Assembly: GCA_029339505.1 (NCBI GenBank)
Contig: JAQISU010000345.1
Coordinates: forward strand, 1,201,501-1,265,500
DNA: 64,000 nt
From: Unio delphinus
Taxonomy: Eukaryota > Mollusca > Bivalvia > Unionida > Unionidae
Reading direction: 5' to 3'
This document shows, piece after piece, positions 39,589 through 52,423 of this stretch. The first letter of the stretch is position 1; every line of letters starts with the position of its first letter. The position numbers were made by a program, and so were the translations under genes. The notes under the pieces are model-generated. The model saw nothing but the letters and a program-made list of their open reading frames with translations, was not told where the DNA came from and made no database searches.

Positions 39589-39838
39589 TTAAGATAGCCA
39601 TGCCAAGGATCATATTCCTATCAAATTCATAAACAAGACATCAGCTAGAAACTTTCAAGGTCAAAAGGCCAGAAAAAGATGTTTACCTCTAAGTAATAAT
39701 GATCTTAAAATATAATTAAAACAATCATCGACAAGAATTAGCTGTGTAATATGTTGTTTATAAAAGAAGGATATAAACCAGGAAGACCCAAACTCTTAAA
39801 CTCAGTTCCGGACAAATGTAAATCACACAATTTGATTT

Positions 39839-40130
39839 AAATATATGTCTATTATTTTTTAAATATATGTCTATTATTATTATTTAAATATATGTCTATT
39901 ATTATTATTTAAATATATGTCTATTATTATTATTTAAATATATGTCTATTATTATTATTTAAATATATGTCTATTATTATTATTTAAATATATGTCTATT
40001 ATTATTATTTAAATATATGTCTATTATTATTATTTAAATATATGTCTATTATTATTATTTAAATATATGTCTATTATTATTATTTAAATATATGTCTATG
40101 ATTATTATTTAAATATATGTCTATGATTAT
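39839..40130 (+). repeat. 25-bp minisatellite, about 11 units
   Basis: The unit is AAATATATGTCTATTATTAT plus TATTT. The first unit is shortened and the last two read CTATGATT. Confidence 0.95.
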
Positions 40131-42332
40131 TTAGATAGACTAAATAAAGAAAATATTATAAAAGAAATGTAACTTTGTAAACTTTTAACCTTTGCAGATG
40201 AAGATCACAAGAAATCTGCATTAAAGATTGACTAAATTGTAATCTATCATATAAACACAATAAATAACTATCCTATCAATCACATAAATATTTGATCTGC
40301 AACATGTAATATTAGAAGAGTTCTCCGTTGACGCATTCTTTGTATATAACGAGGTTTTATGCTTTATTATTTTGCATGTAACACAGTCTTACTTACAACT
40401 AGACCACACAAGCGTCTAAAAATTGCTTCAATGTTCTTGGCTATAATGTTATCGTCGTGGCAGTGAAAATATTTATCATATTTCACTCCAGTTAATTAAC
40501 ACAATTATTTCACTTGATAAATCCAATAATTCGCCGCCTAGCATAAAATAAATGTATTTTCACATCTTCATATTGGTTTTTTGCTATGTTGAACCTTGCT
40601 ATGTTGTGACGTCAGCCGTATTCGGCTATCGAATCTACACGTGCTGTTTGAGTATTGGTTTTCTCTTCCTCTCACTGAAACTCTTTGTACTGAGTTAAAA
40701 TTTTGTAAAACAACCCAAAACAGCTGCCTATGGTTCTTATACACAACTTTATTAATTTTGTACATGATAATTTGTGTGCAGTATAGTTGTGTACATCGAA
40801 CATATTGCTGGTACTGTATGTATTTGTAATAGATAACTGCACTGCAATATAGATACCACCAGGCTAAACGTGATGGTATGAAAGCCTACACATGTCCCCT
40901 AAAATAATAACCAGTTTGTCTTCTTTCAGATACATTTGATTTTAATTTCCATATTTGTAAGGAAATTCATATAAAGTTGGAATGCCGATATTGTTTGTCT
41001 CTTTAAGATCATAATACTTTCAAAGCATGTCATATATAGAAGTGTGTATGCTTCCGTCCTTGTTTGGTTAATATCCAAATTGAATAGATTGACGATAAAA
41101 TGCTGTTTTATATCTCCATAATATTTATGTTTCATGGACTTTACTATCTGGGAAGATTTGAGCCCGAATCCTACCGGATTGTTTTCCATTGAATCCACAC
41201 GGCTGTGTACTTTGAAGCGAAAAGACACATTTCATCAAGACGGATTGCTTCCCACTGAATCCACGCGGCTGTGTACTTTGAAGCAAAAAGTAACATTTCA
41301 TGAAGACGGATTATTCACAGTGACATAATATCTTACTTCAATAAAAAGATTCGGAAAAAAAGGAAATCAATTTTACCGCTTGCAAACTGATTGTTGTTCT
41401 CCGGACAAGAGCATTCGAGACTTTTACTGATGTTCCATGCCTAAAAGATAACAAGGGACATGTTTATGTTCTATAATAAAGAACAATAGCTGGAACGATC
41501 TCCTTTATAAGAGAGAATTGTCTGGCGATTTTAATGTGATTATCACAAGGTGGTCGCTATAGTCAAAGTTGTTGTCAAAATATATATTTGTAATATCGAC
41601 TTTTTCTATTCCTGACCAAAGAATTTCAGATTAGTGACGTCCACAAGGAAGCAAAAAATCGGCATATATGGTGACACTAAAGTAAACCCTTTTGCGGTAG
41701 ATAACAAAGAATATACTTGTAATTAAGCATGTCCTCGTTTAGTGATAAGTTCATATAAACTGTCTTTCCCATTATTTATATCAAATATCACATTGAGAAG
41801 AATGACCTAACTTAGCTATTACATATTTTAATTTAAAGTTCACGTCCATTGACATTAACCTTCGCAGACCCTTTAGAGAGCTGTCCGTTGTCAAGTGTAA
41901 TGTAACAATGAAATCGATACAAACAATTGGTTGCGGAAAACTTGAAGAAAGTGGACGTACAAGATCGAAAGCCAAGTTAATAATTTACGCTCCAGTACCT
42001 TACCCTTTGCTGTCTTAGCCCAAGATTCGATAGAGAGGTGTGTCTGCCCAACTAAAGGCAGTCTTTGAAGTTTGATTAAACTAGGTCAATGCACATAAGA
42101 ATTAAATGCTCTACAGGTTATATAAACTGTCCAAAATATCTTGTGAAATATATTTCAAGAACAATATTGGAACACAACCATCTTATATTTCGATAGGCTG
42201 TAACGATTTGCACTGATATTATTAACAGATGATGAATTTACTGCTTTTGATCGACTTTAAGACATTTCGGAACACTTTGCTTAAACGCAGAATAAGAAAA
42301 GATGCCCTCTCTTTTACAAGGAACATTTACAT

Positions 42333-42334
<2 letters not shown>
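40131..42334. other. Gene-free stretch with a tandem duplication
   Basis: At about 41175-41310 a roughly 65-bp unit containing CACGGCTGTGTACTTTGAAG is duplicated. Short frames at 40926-41228 and 41134-41328 are not recognised. Confidence 0.4.

Positions 42335-42383
<49 letters not shown>
42335..42383 (+). repeat. (CT)n microsatellite
   Basis: About 24 uninterrupted CT dinucleotides. Confidence 0.96.
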
Positions 42384-42386
<3 letters not shown>

Positions 42387-42646
42387 AAAACCGATGGTAT
42401 GGATGGATATAACAAAACATATGTCTGTATGTCGGTATGTAAAAGCGCCCCTTCAATTTATGGCAAAGCATACCCGTCACCTTTGACATCTTTCACAAAA
42501 GCCATAAACATGTTTTGTTTTCAATTTTGTATGCCTTATACTGGATTTCGGTGAGTCGAGTAGTAGTATGCATTGGTCAATAGGTCTTCAAAAAAAAATC
42601 TCTGATTTTTTGTATTCTTCTTCTACTAACTTAGTCGGAAAAGCCT

Positions 42647-43081
42647 TCAAGAATAAAAAGAAATATTTGTTTCTGGTAACTCCAAGAGAATGCAATCACA
42701 GCAATGGTGGGGGGAATCACCATTAATTTTGTTCCTGTCAATTACTAGACAATGTAACTGCAACATAATTGCCCGATTCGGTGGCGTAATAACTGAGAAC
42801 ACAAATTCACTTTGCTTGTCAATGAATTCGAAGATTGTTCTTTTAGAAGAACGTGTTTTGGCACGAAAAGGGTCCGAATTCAAATCAGGAGCTTGACAGG
42901 AATAAACAGTTTTCTCTGGATGCAAAATGTGCGTTTGTTTCTCCACAATGGCGTAAAAACGCATTACCTTTCTGTCGGTGGAGCGCCCGTGTTTATGGTT
43001 CACGTTCAAAACGCGGTCTTCCCTGCCAGAAAGCCTTTCTTTAAAGGGTTGTGCTTGCCATCGACTTGGGCAAGTGTACAA
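42647..43081 (-). other. Unrecognised 144-codon open frame
   Basis: This is the longest open frame in the window not explained by Frizzled, a LINE or a tandem repeat. The protein is mixed-charge with a Cys-rich end (HHCCDCILLELPE) and no domain I recognise. No splice or promoter signals stand out. One frame of this length is about what chance gives in 64 kb, so I would not call it a gene. Confidence 0.15.
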
Positions 43082-43098
43082 TAATGACTGACTGGAAG

Positions 43099-43293
43099 CG
43101 AGATGGAAGGCTTCTGGTATTCATCAAATAATGCACCAGCTCGAGAATGGTAAGTTACATGCGTTGTATAGATTTTAAATAGCAGACCTGTGTTGAGTCA
43201 CCTGTATTAATATAAAACGTCATACGCAAAGGTAAAATTACGCGAGATGGAAGGCTTCTGGTATTCATCAAATAATGCACCAGCTCGAGAATG
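43099..43293 (+). repeat. 52-bp direct repeat with a 92-bp spacer
   Basis: GCGAGATGGAAGGCTTCTGG and the following 32 bases, to CTCGAGAATGG, occur at about 43099-43150 and 43243-43293 with no visible mismatch. A recent duplication is implied. Confidence 0.88.
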
Positions 43294-43449
43294 GACATTT
43301 AATGGAAATTTATATAATCAAAATAGATAAAGTAGAGTAGTACAACGAACTACAGGTTGCTCATATAAGCGAAGCTTCCTAAGATAGAGTGTTTACGAAC
43401 AAGGTCTATATTCTGGTGCTGATCAAATGGAGCCATCCTGGTCTAAACG

Positions 43450-43590
43450 TATTTGTTTAAAACTCGTCCTGGAGTGTTTCAGCCGTTTACAATACATTTG
43501 TTTAAAACTCGTCCTGGAGGGTTTCAACCGTCTAAAAGCATTTGTTTAAAACTCGTCCTGGAGTGTTTCAACCGTTTACAATACATTGCT
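43450..43590 (+). repeat. Roughly 50-bp tandem repeat, three units
   Basis: Units contain TTGTTTAAAACTCGTCCTGG and GTGTTTCAACCGTTTACAAT; the second has GAGGGT and CTAAAAGC variants. Confidence 0.88.
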
Positions 43591-44354
43591 GTAGAAGAAG
43601 CAAACCTGCTTAAGAGACCATTACCTTGGAGCAATATCTGGATAAATTGCGTCGAATGTAACACTTCATACTATGCTGAAATTTATATTTTGAAAGTCCT
43701 AACTAAATGAGGAGGAAAATAAAATATCGTATCGGTACCAAATATATGGGTTTACAATCTTACATTCAAAGAAGGTGTTGCTGTTAAGGTACCCGATATA
43801 ATCATTTATAAATATTATATTCAACGAACTGTTGCCGTTAAGTTACCCTATGTAATCGCATATAATCGAGCCCAACTGCAAACTGTAAAAAAAAAAAAAA
43901 TATATTTTTTTTAAAAACGCCGGCAGGTCTGTGTCTGTGCAGTTTGTTATGAATAATTAGTAGAACAATTAACATCGACCCTGATTGGCACGTACATTAT
44001 GCTACTTCAGATCATACTTTTTTTAATTGCAATTTGATTCAACTAATAAGCGAGTTTATATGTTATATGAAATTATTAAACAATTCTTTGAACATGCTGC
44101 TAGACGTGTAATTCAGTGACTTTTATTATGTTTTTAATAATGATGTATACACTCCTTTTGCCATGATTAATTTGCCCCTCCAAGTTTGGAGTATGAAGAA
44201 AAAGTCCTTGTATCAAAAGACAACTAATGGAGGCACACCTATAGGTAGTAACTTGCTGACTAGCGTGTTGGACCTTGCTCGCTTTAACTTTGCACTAAAT
44301 AACCTACGTGTGTTACTGTGCCGCATAGCACAAAACCAAGTCATAATTAGTTAT
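43591..44354. other. Gene-free stretch
   Basis: AT-rich; includes an A-run/T-run pair near 43885-43912. No gene recognised. Confidence 0.4.
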
Positions 44355-44655
44355 TTTGTAGTTATTATATTATGTATAGAGAAATAGACTATACATTTCT
44401 CAATATTATATTATGTATAGAGAAATAGGCTTTACATTTCTCAATATTATATTATGTATAGAGAAATAGGCTTTACATTTCTCAATATTATATGTATAGA
44501 GAAATAGGCTTTACATTTCTCAATATTATATGTATAGAGGAATAGGCTTTACATTTCTCAATATTATATTATGTATAGAGAAATAGACCATATGTTTCTC
44601 AATATTATATTATGTATAGAGAAATAGACTATACATTTCTCAATATTATATTAAA
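44355..44655 (+). repeat. 41-46-bp tandem repeat, about 7 units
   Basis: Units contain TATATTATGTATAGAGAAAT and AGGCTTTACATTTCTCAATA. Variants drop TATTA, or read GACTATAC for GGCTTTAC. Confidence 0.9.
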
Positions 44656-44931
44656 TAGAGATAAACATGCTAAATATTTCTTATTATAATGCTGAAAATT
44701 TTCTTTAATTTATTAGTTTCTAGATAAAATACAAATTAAGTATACTCTATAATACAAATGTTAATAAATAAGCAAATTCGGGAATACTACGAGATATTTT
44801 TATAATGTATCTTAATGATAAAACACTTTCTCGTGAATAAAATTCTCATGTAAAAGAACATTTTTGATTTCTAATTTTTAATTAGTCAGTTATGGCATAA
44901 TTATATTATCATCATTATTTTTATGGTACCT

Positions 44932-44935
<4 letters not shown>

Positions 44936-44991
<56 letters not shown>

Positions 44992-45081
44992 TGTTATAGT
45001 GCATGGTGTTATCGTTACTTTTAGTGGTATGGTGTATGGTGTTATTATTATTATATTTTTATTAAAATTGTTATATTATTG

Positions 45082-45153
<72 letters not shown>

Positions 45154-45185
45154 TGTTATTGTGCCTAGTGTTATCGTTACTTCAA
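44936..45185 (+). repeat. Duplicated block with (TTA)n microsatellites
   Basis: Two long TTA runs (about 44936-44990 and 45080-45152) are each followed by TTTGTTAT, GTGC and TGTTATCGTTACTT with few changes. The microsatellite plus its flank was duplicated as a unit of about 160 bases. Confidence 0.85.
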
Positions 45186-45199
45186 TGTTATGGTAATTG

Positions 45200-46700
45200 G
45201 TTTTAATATTAACGATCTGTGTTATTTGGCATTATGTGCAAATTTTGATTTCGTGTGGTAACATGATTAATGTTGTTATCATCATTGCGACCAAATTTTA
45301 TTGGACCATTGATCATTGCAACCAAACTGTATTGGACCATTGTCTGTCTTAACTGCACAATCAAGTTACCCAGCCCTAAACTTTGCAAAATCGACAAATC
45401 CTAAAAGTGCATGTGACGCTTATCTTTATCTACTAATCGCAATAAATACGTTGTATACAATTTAACTTTGTGACTAGTTAGCACATTTCTCTGTTCAAAA
45501 CGACGTGGTTTGATCAACGTCTTAAATACTATAGTACTGCTGTTACTCGCGGTTGTTGTCATTCATCTATTACAGGACAAAATCTTCTATAGACCGCTGA
45601 CAAATTGGATTGCCAACTAGTTGTGACGCAGTACGTAATCACATGAGAACTGAGAACTAAGGATACACGATTACATAAGCAGTCAGTTACAAAGAAAGAT
45701 GGAAGGAGAAAAGGAAAAATAGAATGATTGATCGACCTTCAACTTAAATTTCACACAGCAGTGAAGGAAACCATACGGGCAGGATGATGGATTGTAAGTG
45801 TCAAGTGCCATGCACATAATTGTGCTATACAGATAGTTACAAAAATAACAAATATGCCATATGCATAGAAATAATGCAGGTTAGCTTGTTTGTGCCTCGT
45901 GGATTGCCGTATTTAAACAATAAGCACCTCTAATACTACAGGCAGCCGTCATGTACAGCCGAGACCATATAATCTACATGTTTGCGAAAATAAAACTGCT
46001 TTGTCCACTGGATGACTAAGATCACATCTTATGATCTTCTTGACTACAGCGTGTGAACTTTATAAACAGTTAAAACTGTATACTTCGCGGCAGTTACTAG
46101 AAATAAATGTCCCAAAAGCGAGGTACCGATAAAAGTTAACGTAATCGTTAGTTTCGCACCGGGAAGGTACAATATAAATTTAGCCTGTCGGATGACATTT
46201 TTTTAAAAAAAACAATGAGACAGAATATATTAAAAGTTGAGAACATGGATAAAGGTCTCAGGAAATTAAGAAAAGAAACAAAATTCCTCGCTGATATTAT
46301 AGCTCCTCCTCTACGTGTTAAGGATGATATCCAATGTCCACCCACACCGCACTCTAACCCTAACCCCTTTAGATGAATTATTAATTTGTAGTATGATTAC
46401 TATAATACGGGTGTACAACCACCAATATCTTATTCGATGTTTTGAAGAGATTATCAGAAGAGGAGTCGTAGAGCATTACGTTCGCATAAACTAATTACAG
46501 CAAGTACACACGTGATGGGCTCTGTAGTTCCCACTCATTTTGATGGATAGGTGAGTGCCTGGAAAAATCAAACATGATCGGAATGTCGGACCTGTACTAT
46601 GATATACATGGTAATAATTCATTGAAACGGGAATCATGGAGACAGAATCTGCTTCTCAGATTCCTTGTAAAAAAAAGTGTGATGCTGAACTATTAATGTA
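45200..46700. other. Gene-free stretch
   Basis: A short duplication (ATTGGACCATTG with its 5' flank) lies near 45285-45342. No gene recognised. Confidence 0.4.
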
Positions 46701-46707
46701 CATAAGT

Positions 46708-46795
46708 TCAGTGCCGGATTAAGGGGTTATTGGGGGAATGGGGCACGTGCTCCGAGTCTCCCTTATGAAGGCTCTTCCCCACTGCTGTTGTGTGT
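46708..46795 (+). mobile_element. Possible end of a hAT-like DNA transposon
   Basis: The stretch begins CAGTGCCGGATTAAGGGG and continues G-rich (GGGGCACGTGCTCCGAG). I associate this kind of terminus with hAT-type elements in animal genomes. No matching opposite end was found nearby, so it would be a fragment. Confidence 0.25.
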
Positions 46796-46845
46796 TTAAA
46801 TAATCTGTATATAACTCGTCAAATACTTAGCTTGATATAACTTTA

Positions 46846-48195
46846 AACTGCCATTGTAAAGCCTCTGCTGAAGAAACCAACACTCGACCATGACGATTTA
46901 AAGAACTACCACCTAGTTTCTAATCTCCAGTTCATGAATTAAATTTTTAAAAAAACTTAGATAAAGGTGTTCTAACCCAAATATTGTATTTCATCTGAAT
47001 TCAAACGGTATTTTTTGCAATGTACAGTCTGCATATCGCCCTTGCCACAGTACTGAAACTACTCTTCTAAAAGTAGTTAATGTCATTCTCTCTGCTTTGG
47101 ATAGCGAAAAGATCACAGTCCTCACCCTCTTTGATTTGTCTGCAGCATTTGACACAAAAGACCATGAAATATTACTTCACCGTCTCCATCATGTATTTGG
47201 CATTCACAGTACAGCCTTATTGTGGTTTAAGTTCTATTTAGTCAACAGGACACATATTGTATATGCAAACCCAGTTGATGCAGTTTGTGGTGTTCCACAG
47301 GGGTCTGTTCTTTGTCCTGTTCTGTTCATTCTATACACTCAGCTGCTCTCAAGTGTCACATATCATCATCCAGTATCTCACCAATTGTACACCGATCACA
47401 CCCAAGTATACAAATCTAGACACCCAACTGAAGTTGATGATACCATCCAAGGGGTAAAAATGTGCATTTCCAATGTGAAATCATGACATGTAACAAGCTG
47501 CAGATGAATGATGATAAAACTGAGGTCATTCTGATCACAAAACAAAGACTTTCTTATTCACATCCTTTACCTCAGATAATACATATCAGCAACACCAACA
47601 TTAAATTGACACAGTCAGTACGAAACATAGGTGTTACCCTAGACATTACTCTCACATTGCACCAACATGTAAAGAACATATGAACGATTGCATATCTTGA
47701 ACTGAGACGCATCAGCTCCATTCGCAAATATCTTTCAGTTGATGCCACTAAAACACTTGTGTGTTCATTAGTGCTTGCAAGACTGGACTATAGTAACTCA
47801 ATTCTGTCCTTTTCGTCTCAATATCTACTCCAGAAACTTAAAAAAGTTCAAAACAGATCTTCTCAATTAGAGCACACCTCCCCGTTGCTCTGTACCCTAC
47901 ACTGGCTATCCATTCGATCCAGAATCAACCACAAAATGTTTTCTCTGTGCTACATTTCACTGATAGACTCCAGTCCAACATACCTATCTGGCCTCACCCA
48001 TGTGTACACACCAGCAAGATACTTACGCTACTCTTCTGACAATCGTATACTCATTATTCCCACTCTGAGATCGAATTCAAGAGTGAGATTCTTGTTCAAC
48101 TCCAAGAACAAACTTATAGACCTAATAATGTTTCCTTCCTTAAATGTTTTCAGCATTTTTCTTGTCTTTTTTTTTTTGGTAGTCATATTATGTAT
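46846..48195 (+). mobile_element. L2-like LINE, 5'-truncated and internally deleted
   Basis: Similarity to the 54163-57735 LINE starts at AAACTGCCATTGTAAAGCC (46846), upstream of the reverse transcriptase, and runs through the RT. About 100 bases are missing after the region encoding SSDNRILIIP (about 48060-48080). Similarity then resumes at GAACAAACTTA in the 3' region. No (TTA)n tail was seen at this end. Confidence 0.9.
47097..48080 (+). pseudogene. Reverse transcriptase pseudogene of the L2-like LINE
   Basis: The frame at 47097-47486 has motif A (SAAFDTKD) and motif B (GVPQGSVL, followed by an intact CPVLFILY). Motif C, normally YADD, is here YTDH, so a catalytic aspartate is lost. The frame shifts near 47485 and again near 47680, continuing at 47759-48080 as LDYSNSILS...YTPARYLR. 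It cannot make an active enzyme. Confidence 0.92.
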
Positions 48196-48803
48196 GTTGC
48201 AATTGTACACACAGAAAAGACGTTTTGAGAGCTGAAAGCAAAATGTATTTTTAGATCTATATGGGCCTACCTATCTTTCGTGTCCCTGTCTTTCTAGCGC
48301 CTTGCATAGGTTGACCTTGAATCAAAGTAATGATTATTTCTTTTATCTATGTTGACATGTTTTGGACGTAGTAAATATTTGCTGAATGTTTATAGCATTC
48401 TGTCTAAGTGTCTTAAGTGACTAGCATGTGCAATATAGTATGAACTGCCTTAGAAAATACAATGCTAATTTGCTTCATTTGCACTCCTACGGTTTAATGA
48501 TCGATTTCAGATTCCAATGAAGTTCGAGGACAGCCAGTTCACGGTCAGTGACAGTTTGTGTAGGTTTTAAAAGAAAAATGCACAGTCAACTAATCAAGTG
48601 ATAATTCCTGTAATAGTAAGTAGTACATATTATTTTGCAGATCCCAAAGAACAGCAAACGCAATTGACCCGGTCAAGTCATTTGATAATATATACATTGA
48701 AAATGGACTTTTAGTTTTTAAAGAAAGAATTCAAACAAATATTTTCAGAATGTAGTGAAGATTTGATGAAATAAGAACAAGTTATGAAAAGTAGAATTTT
48801 GTG

Positions 48804-48809
<6 letters not shown>

Positions 48810-48895
<86 letters not shown>
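48810..48895 (+). repeat. (TA)n microsatellite
   Basis: About 43 uninterrupted TA dinucleotides. Confidence 0.97.
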
Positions 48896-48900
<5 letters not shown>

Positions 48901-49051
48901 TTTCTATGAATGTAGTTGATCAAGCTTTTGTTCAGTCACACCAGTGACAGAAGCTACCTTAACGGATGTGTAAAATAAATGATAACATTTATGAATGAAT
49001 TTCACTTGCAATCTGATGTGTCTGCTTTAAAATTTAAAAAGATACCATACG

Positions 49052-49052
49052 C

Positions 49053-49106
<54 letters not shown>
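49052..49106 (+). repeat. (CTAT)n microsatellite
   Basis: About 13 uninterrupted CTAT tetranucleotides. Confidence 0.96.
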
Positions 49107-49108
<2 letters not shown>

Positions 49109-49288
49109 GAGAGAAAATATTCGCTATGCATATGAGCAAATCAAGGCAAACTATGCTAACTCTGTCTTGACCCTGATCTATAGGAAAGGGTGGATACAAT
49201 ATCGGAGTTCAAGCTTATGGCTCCGCACGTTACTGTAACATGACTCACCACCACCCATTTAGAAGTTAGCCCAGTAAACAAAACTGAC

Positions 49289-49311
49289 ACGTGTCAATAT
49301 TATTGACACGT
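49289..49311. repeat. Perfect 10-bp inverted repeat, 3-base loop
   Basis: ACGTGTCAAT, ATT, ATTGACACGT. It could form a tight hairpin, or be a palindromic protein site; no gene is nearby. Confidence 0.7.
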
Positions 49312-50666
49312 AGTTCTGTCATACATAAGAAATTATTTTGTCTTTTGTATTCATTTTTTGTGCAATTAATTCTTAAAAGAAGATATCTGTGTTACGCTTA
49401 TGCCGAGTTGAGTGCATGTCATTAAGAAATATAGTGGGAAGATATATTTCCATGCTTCTTCAACATCGATCTACTTCTCCATTCTCAGGTGCTTTATCTT
49501 GATTCGGCGCTCAATAGCAGGATTATATCCCACGAGGCAGTTTAATCAAATCTTTTACAAATAGTGAACCTTTCTTCACAGAGGCATATCGTACGCTTTT
49601 CTAAACGATACTCTGATATGGTTGCGCTAGGTAATTCAGACCACAAAACGTTGTTGACGGATTCAGTTGAACACGACCCTTACAAAATTTGAATATTGTT
49701 GAATATTTGCATACTAAAACTGGTTTGCAATAGTAATAACGATAAAAACCCTTCTGTTTTATTATTATTGAAAATGGAGAAATCGGGTGAGGGTACGTTT
49801 CAATCAGAATATTTCGAAATAAATTTTACACAGCTTCTCGATGGTAAATGTTAATCACAGTATCATCCAATTCATGTTTATATTATTGACAAAGAAGACA
49901 TAAATATTACGAGTCTATTGTCTTAAACTAAGTAACAGAAGGAAGCGAAACTATACCATTTGGTAAAATCAACCAATAATTTAATTCTCTAAGTTGTAAA
50001 ATGAATATTTAAAAGATGTTACAGTATTGTAAATTAAATCCCAAATCATCTGAAAAGTTTTCTCCTAAGTCCAAAAGTATCCTGAATGAATTTCAAGTCT
50101 TGAATGTCCTGATGTAATATATAGCCTTGAATGAGCTGATTTACCAACAGTCATGATGTATCACAGCGATATAATCCACACCATATTGAAACCAAAATAT
50201 CCATATATTCACTAAACAAGGTTCACGATTCTTTAAACTGCTTTCTACAAACTGCACCTGCCCCTATGTGGATAATATAGTCTGTAACCGTGTGTATGGT
50301 GCACCCAACTGTAAACGACATACACCCGGATCCACTTTTACAGTAAACAATGCAGATCAGGATCTGTGCTATTTCCTTGTTGTTATAATTAAAACGAACG
50401 GCCTGACACCTAATCTGGTGGCGCTCTGCAGGTTTTATTTTTCATAGGATTAGCTTTGTTTATAAAGAAATTGAATTTCCCCTATTTTCGTCACTGGTTA
50501 TACTGGCTTTTTTAAAAAAAAAAAGACTTCGTATACCTTTGGTATTATTAAAAATAACTTCTAACTCTCTTTATTTTGGCTGCATAGTTGATGTGTGCAA
50601 TATAATGTATAGTATATATGTGTAACAAGCAGATGTGCAACTGTCATCAGGTTCTTTTAATAGGAT

Positions 50667-50908
50667 TACTATGGAAGCTGAATTAGTACCTTGTCTCTTA
50701 TAAGGACTATATACTATGGATATCTTTGAGACAAACCTCGATTTTATAAGAGTGACCTTAACTGTCCTCAATGAATCTCTTTTAGGAGGTAATGACCACT
50801 CGCTAGAGTTACCCCTGCTGTTTGCATTATAGCATACTTGATGTGGTCCGATATATTAATAAATCTGAATCGGCCATACACGTCGCTACACTGATCTAAA
50901 CTGACCGC
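50667..50908 (+). repeat. Dispersed repeat, copy 1 (inverted partner at 57824-58057)
   Basis: About 240 bases align end to end with the reverse complement of 57824-58057. Shared blocks include TGACCACTCGCTAGAGTTAC, ATGGAAGCTGAATTAG and TTGAGACAAACCTC. No terminal repeats or tails were identified, so the element class is unknown. Confidence 0.88.
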
Positions 50909-51067
50909 TCTTAATAAATCTGCTTGGTCATTTTTAAGTCCTGGATTAAAAACAATTAAATTTCAGCCACAGTGTATGAAAGTTACATAGAGGTAGGCCA
51001 CCATTATCTCTATTGTGCGTGTTGCAAACAACTTCACGTTACTCTCTCAGATGTTCCTAATATCTGA

Positions 51068-51300
51068 AACACGCCCCTTCTTGTACAGTGCATGCCGGCA
51101 AATTATAAAATATGTGTTTCCTTGCTAATATCATTAGAACGATACAGACCCATATCTTCTTGTACAGTGCATGTAGTCAGGTTAATGTCTATGATATTTC
51201 CTTGATATTATAATTAGAACGATACAGACCCATATCTTCTTGTACAGTGCATGTAGTCAGGTTATGGTCTATCATATTTCCTTGATATTATAATTAGAAC
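51068..51300 (+). repeat. Roughly 80-bp tandem repeat, about 3 units
   Basis: Units contain CTTCTTGTACAGTGCATG, ATTTCCTTG and ATTAGAACGATACAGACCCA. The first copy is the most diverged. Confidence 0.85.
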
Positions 51301-51309
51301 GAACATCAC

Positions 51310-51528
51310 AGACCAAGATCTGCCTGGATTTAATGTGACATCAGTTTGGGGTTTATACATGTCGTGGATTTAATGTGACATCAGTTTGGGGTTTATACAT
51401 GCCGTGGATTTAATGTGACATCAGTTTGGGGTTTATACATGTCGTGGATTTAATGTGACATCAGTTTGGGGTTTATACATGTCGTGGATTTAATGTGACA
51501 TCAGTTTGGGGTTTATACATGTCGTGGC
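51310..51528 (+). repeat. 40-bp tandem repeat, five units
   Basis: The unit is GTGGATTTAATGTGACATCA plus GTTTGGGGTTTATACATGTC, nearly invariant (one GCC for GTC). The first unit begins CTGGATTT. Confidence 0.95.
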
Positions 51529-52034
51529 TAGATAATGACTAAATACATTGTATTCTAGTTCACGAACTGTGCGGTTTTCTTTTGTTTACTTTTAGTTTTT
51601 TGTGTTTTTGTTTCTTGTCTGTTTTTTTGTGTGTCTTCTATATGATGTAGCATTGATTCAGTAAATCGTTCTGATAATTTGGAACATTGCAATTTGACAA
51701 CCTTGGTAACCCCTACCGCTTTCCACAAACACTGCGCATAACTTTTATCCAAAAATAGCAACAATCTCTTTTCGAATCTTCCAAAGTTAATTTATATATG
51801 AATATCTTACATTCTTTTTAAAAGTATGAAATTCGTCTTAATCAATATAGTAAAATCATATAATGTGGACGTGGTAAGAAATATAAAATGTAGTAAAACA
51901 ATACAACAAAGCAAACGATACAGTGTATTCAAATCATGTGGTAAAGCGATATAAAATTTGTTAAACAATAATATGTCGTAAAATGATGCAATGTAATAAA
52001 ACGACAAAATGTACTAAAATCACTGCACTGTAGT

Positions 52035-52140
52035 AAAATTATCATCATCATCAACAACAGTCTATTGGCCTAATGTGGTCGTTGAGGCACTGTGCTGCTG
52101 AATATCTGACTAGTTCCCTCCACTTTTCTCGATCATGTGA
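52035..52140. other. Unrecognised possible repeat end next to (ATC)n
   Basis: ATCATCATCATCAACAACAG is followed by about 90 bases of higher G+C (GGTCGTTGAGGCACTGTGCT, then CTAGTTCCCTCCACTTTTCT). A simple-repeat edge beside denser sequence is typical of a retroelement 3' end in reverse orientation. I cannot name a family. Confidence 0.25.
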
Positions 52141-52238
52141 TACAACGTAATAAATCATAAGGTGGTAAAATCAAACAATGTGATAAAACGATACAATGTA
52201 GTACAATTATACTGCTATAAGATTCATGTAGCAACATA

Positions 52239-52423
52239 TTTTTTTTTTGTAATGCTTAATACAAGTAGGTTATTTATCTAACAGGAAACGGAAGTCAATT
52301 GTCTTGTGTCCAAGGACATACCAAAGTAGCCAACCCAGGCTGATCGTTAACAAGATTTGAACCCGCACCCATTTGGTTGCTTATTCTGGCATTCTAACCA
52401 CTGAGCCACTGCGCCTCCTTACA
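52239..52423 (-). mobile_element. tRNA-derived SINE, type D
   Basis: On the minus strand the head is AGGAGGCGCAGTGGCTCAGT followed by GGTTAGAATGCC (good A box). GGTGCGGGTTCAAATCTTG (good B box) lies about 45 bases on. The body has CAACCTGGG-like GCCTGGGTTGGCTACTTTGG, and the element ends in a short A-run (T-run at 52239-52249 on the plus strand). Confidence 0.75.

Larger units (their letters stand above)
48196..50664. other. Gene-free stretch with microsatellites
   Basis: Contains the TA tract, the CTAT tract and a 23-base hairpin listed separately. No gene recognised. Confidence 0.4.

Noticed and set aside
38952..39632. 226-codon frame with a YNNTKISGISN-type peptide repeat
   Set aside because: Produced by the 45-bp tandem unit being divisible by three. 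Other forward frames are open too, and there is no codon bias or domain.
43877..43951. Inverted CAAACTG...CAGTTTG pair around an A/T-run, as a possible MITE
   Set aside because: Arms of only 7-8 bp, no flanking duplication; likely chance.
52380..52423. Genuine tRNA gene at the tRNA-like head of the minus-strand SINE
   Set aside because: A and B boxes are present, but no acceptor-stem pairing or 3' end is evident, and it continues into a SINE body with an A-tail.
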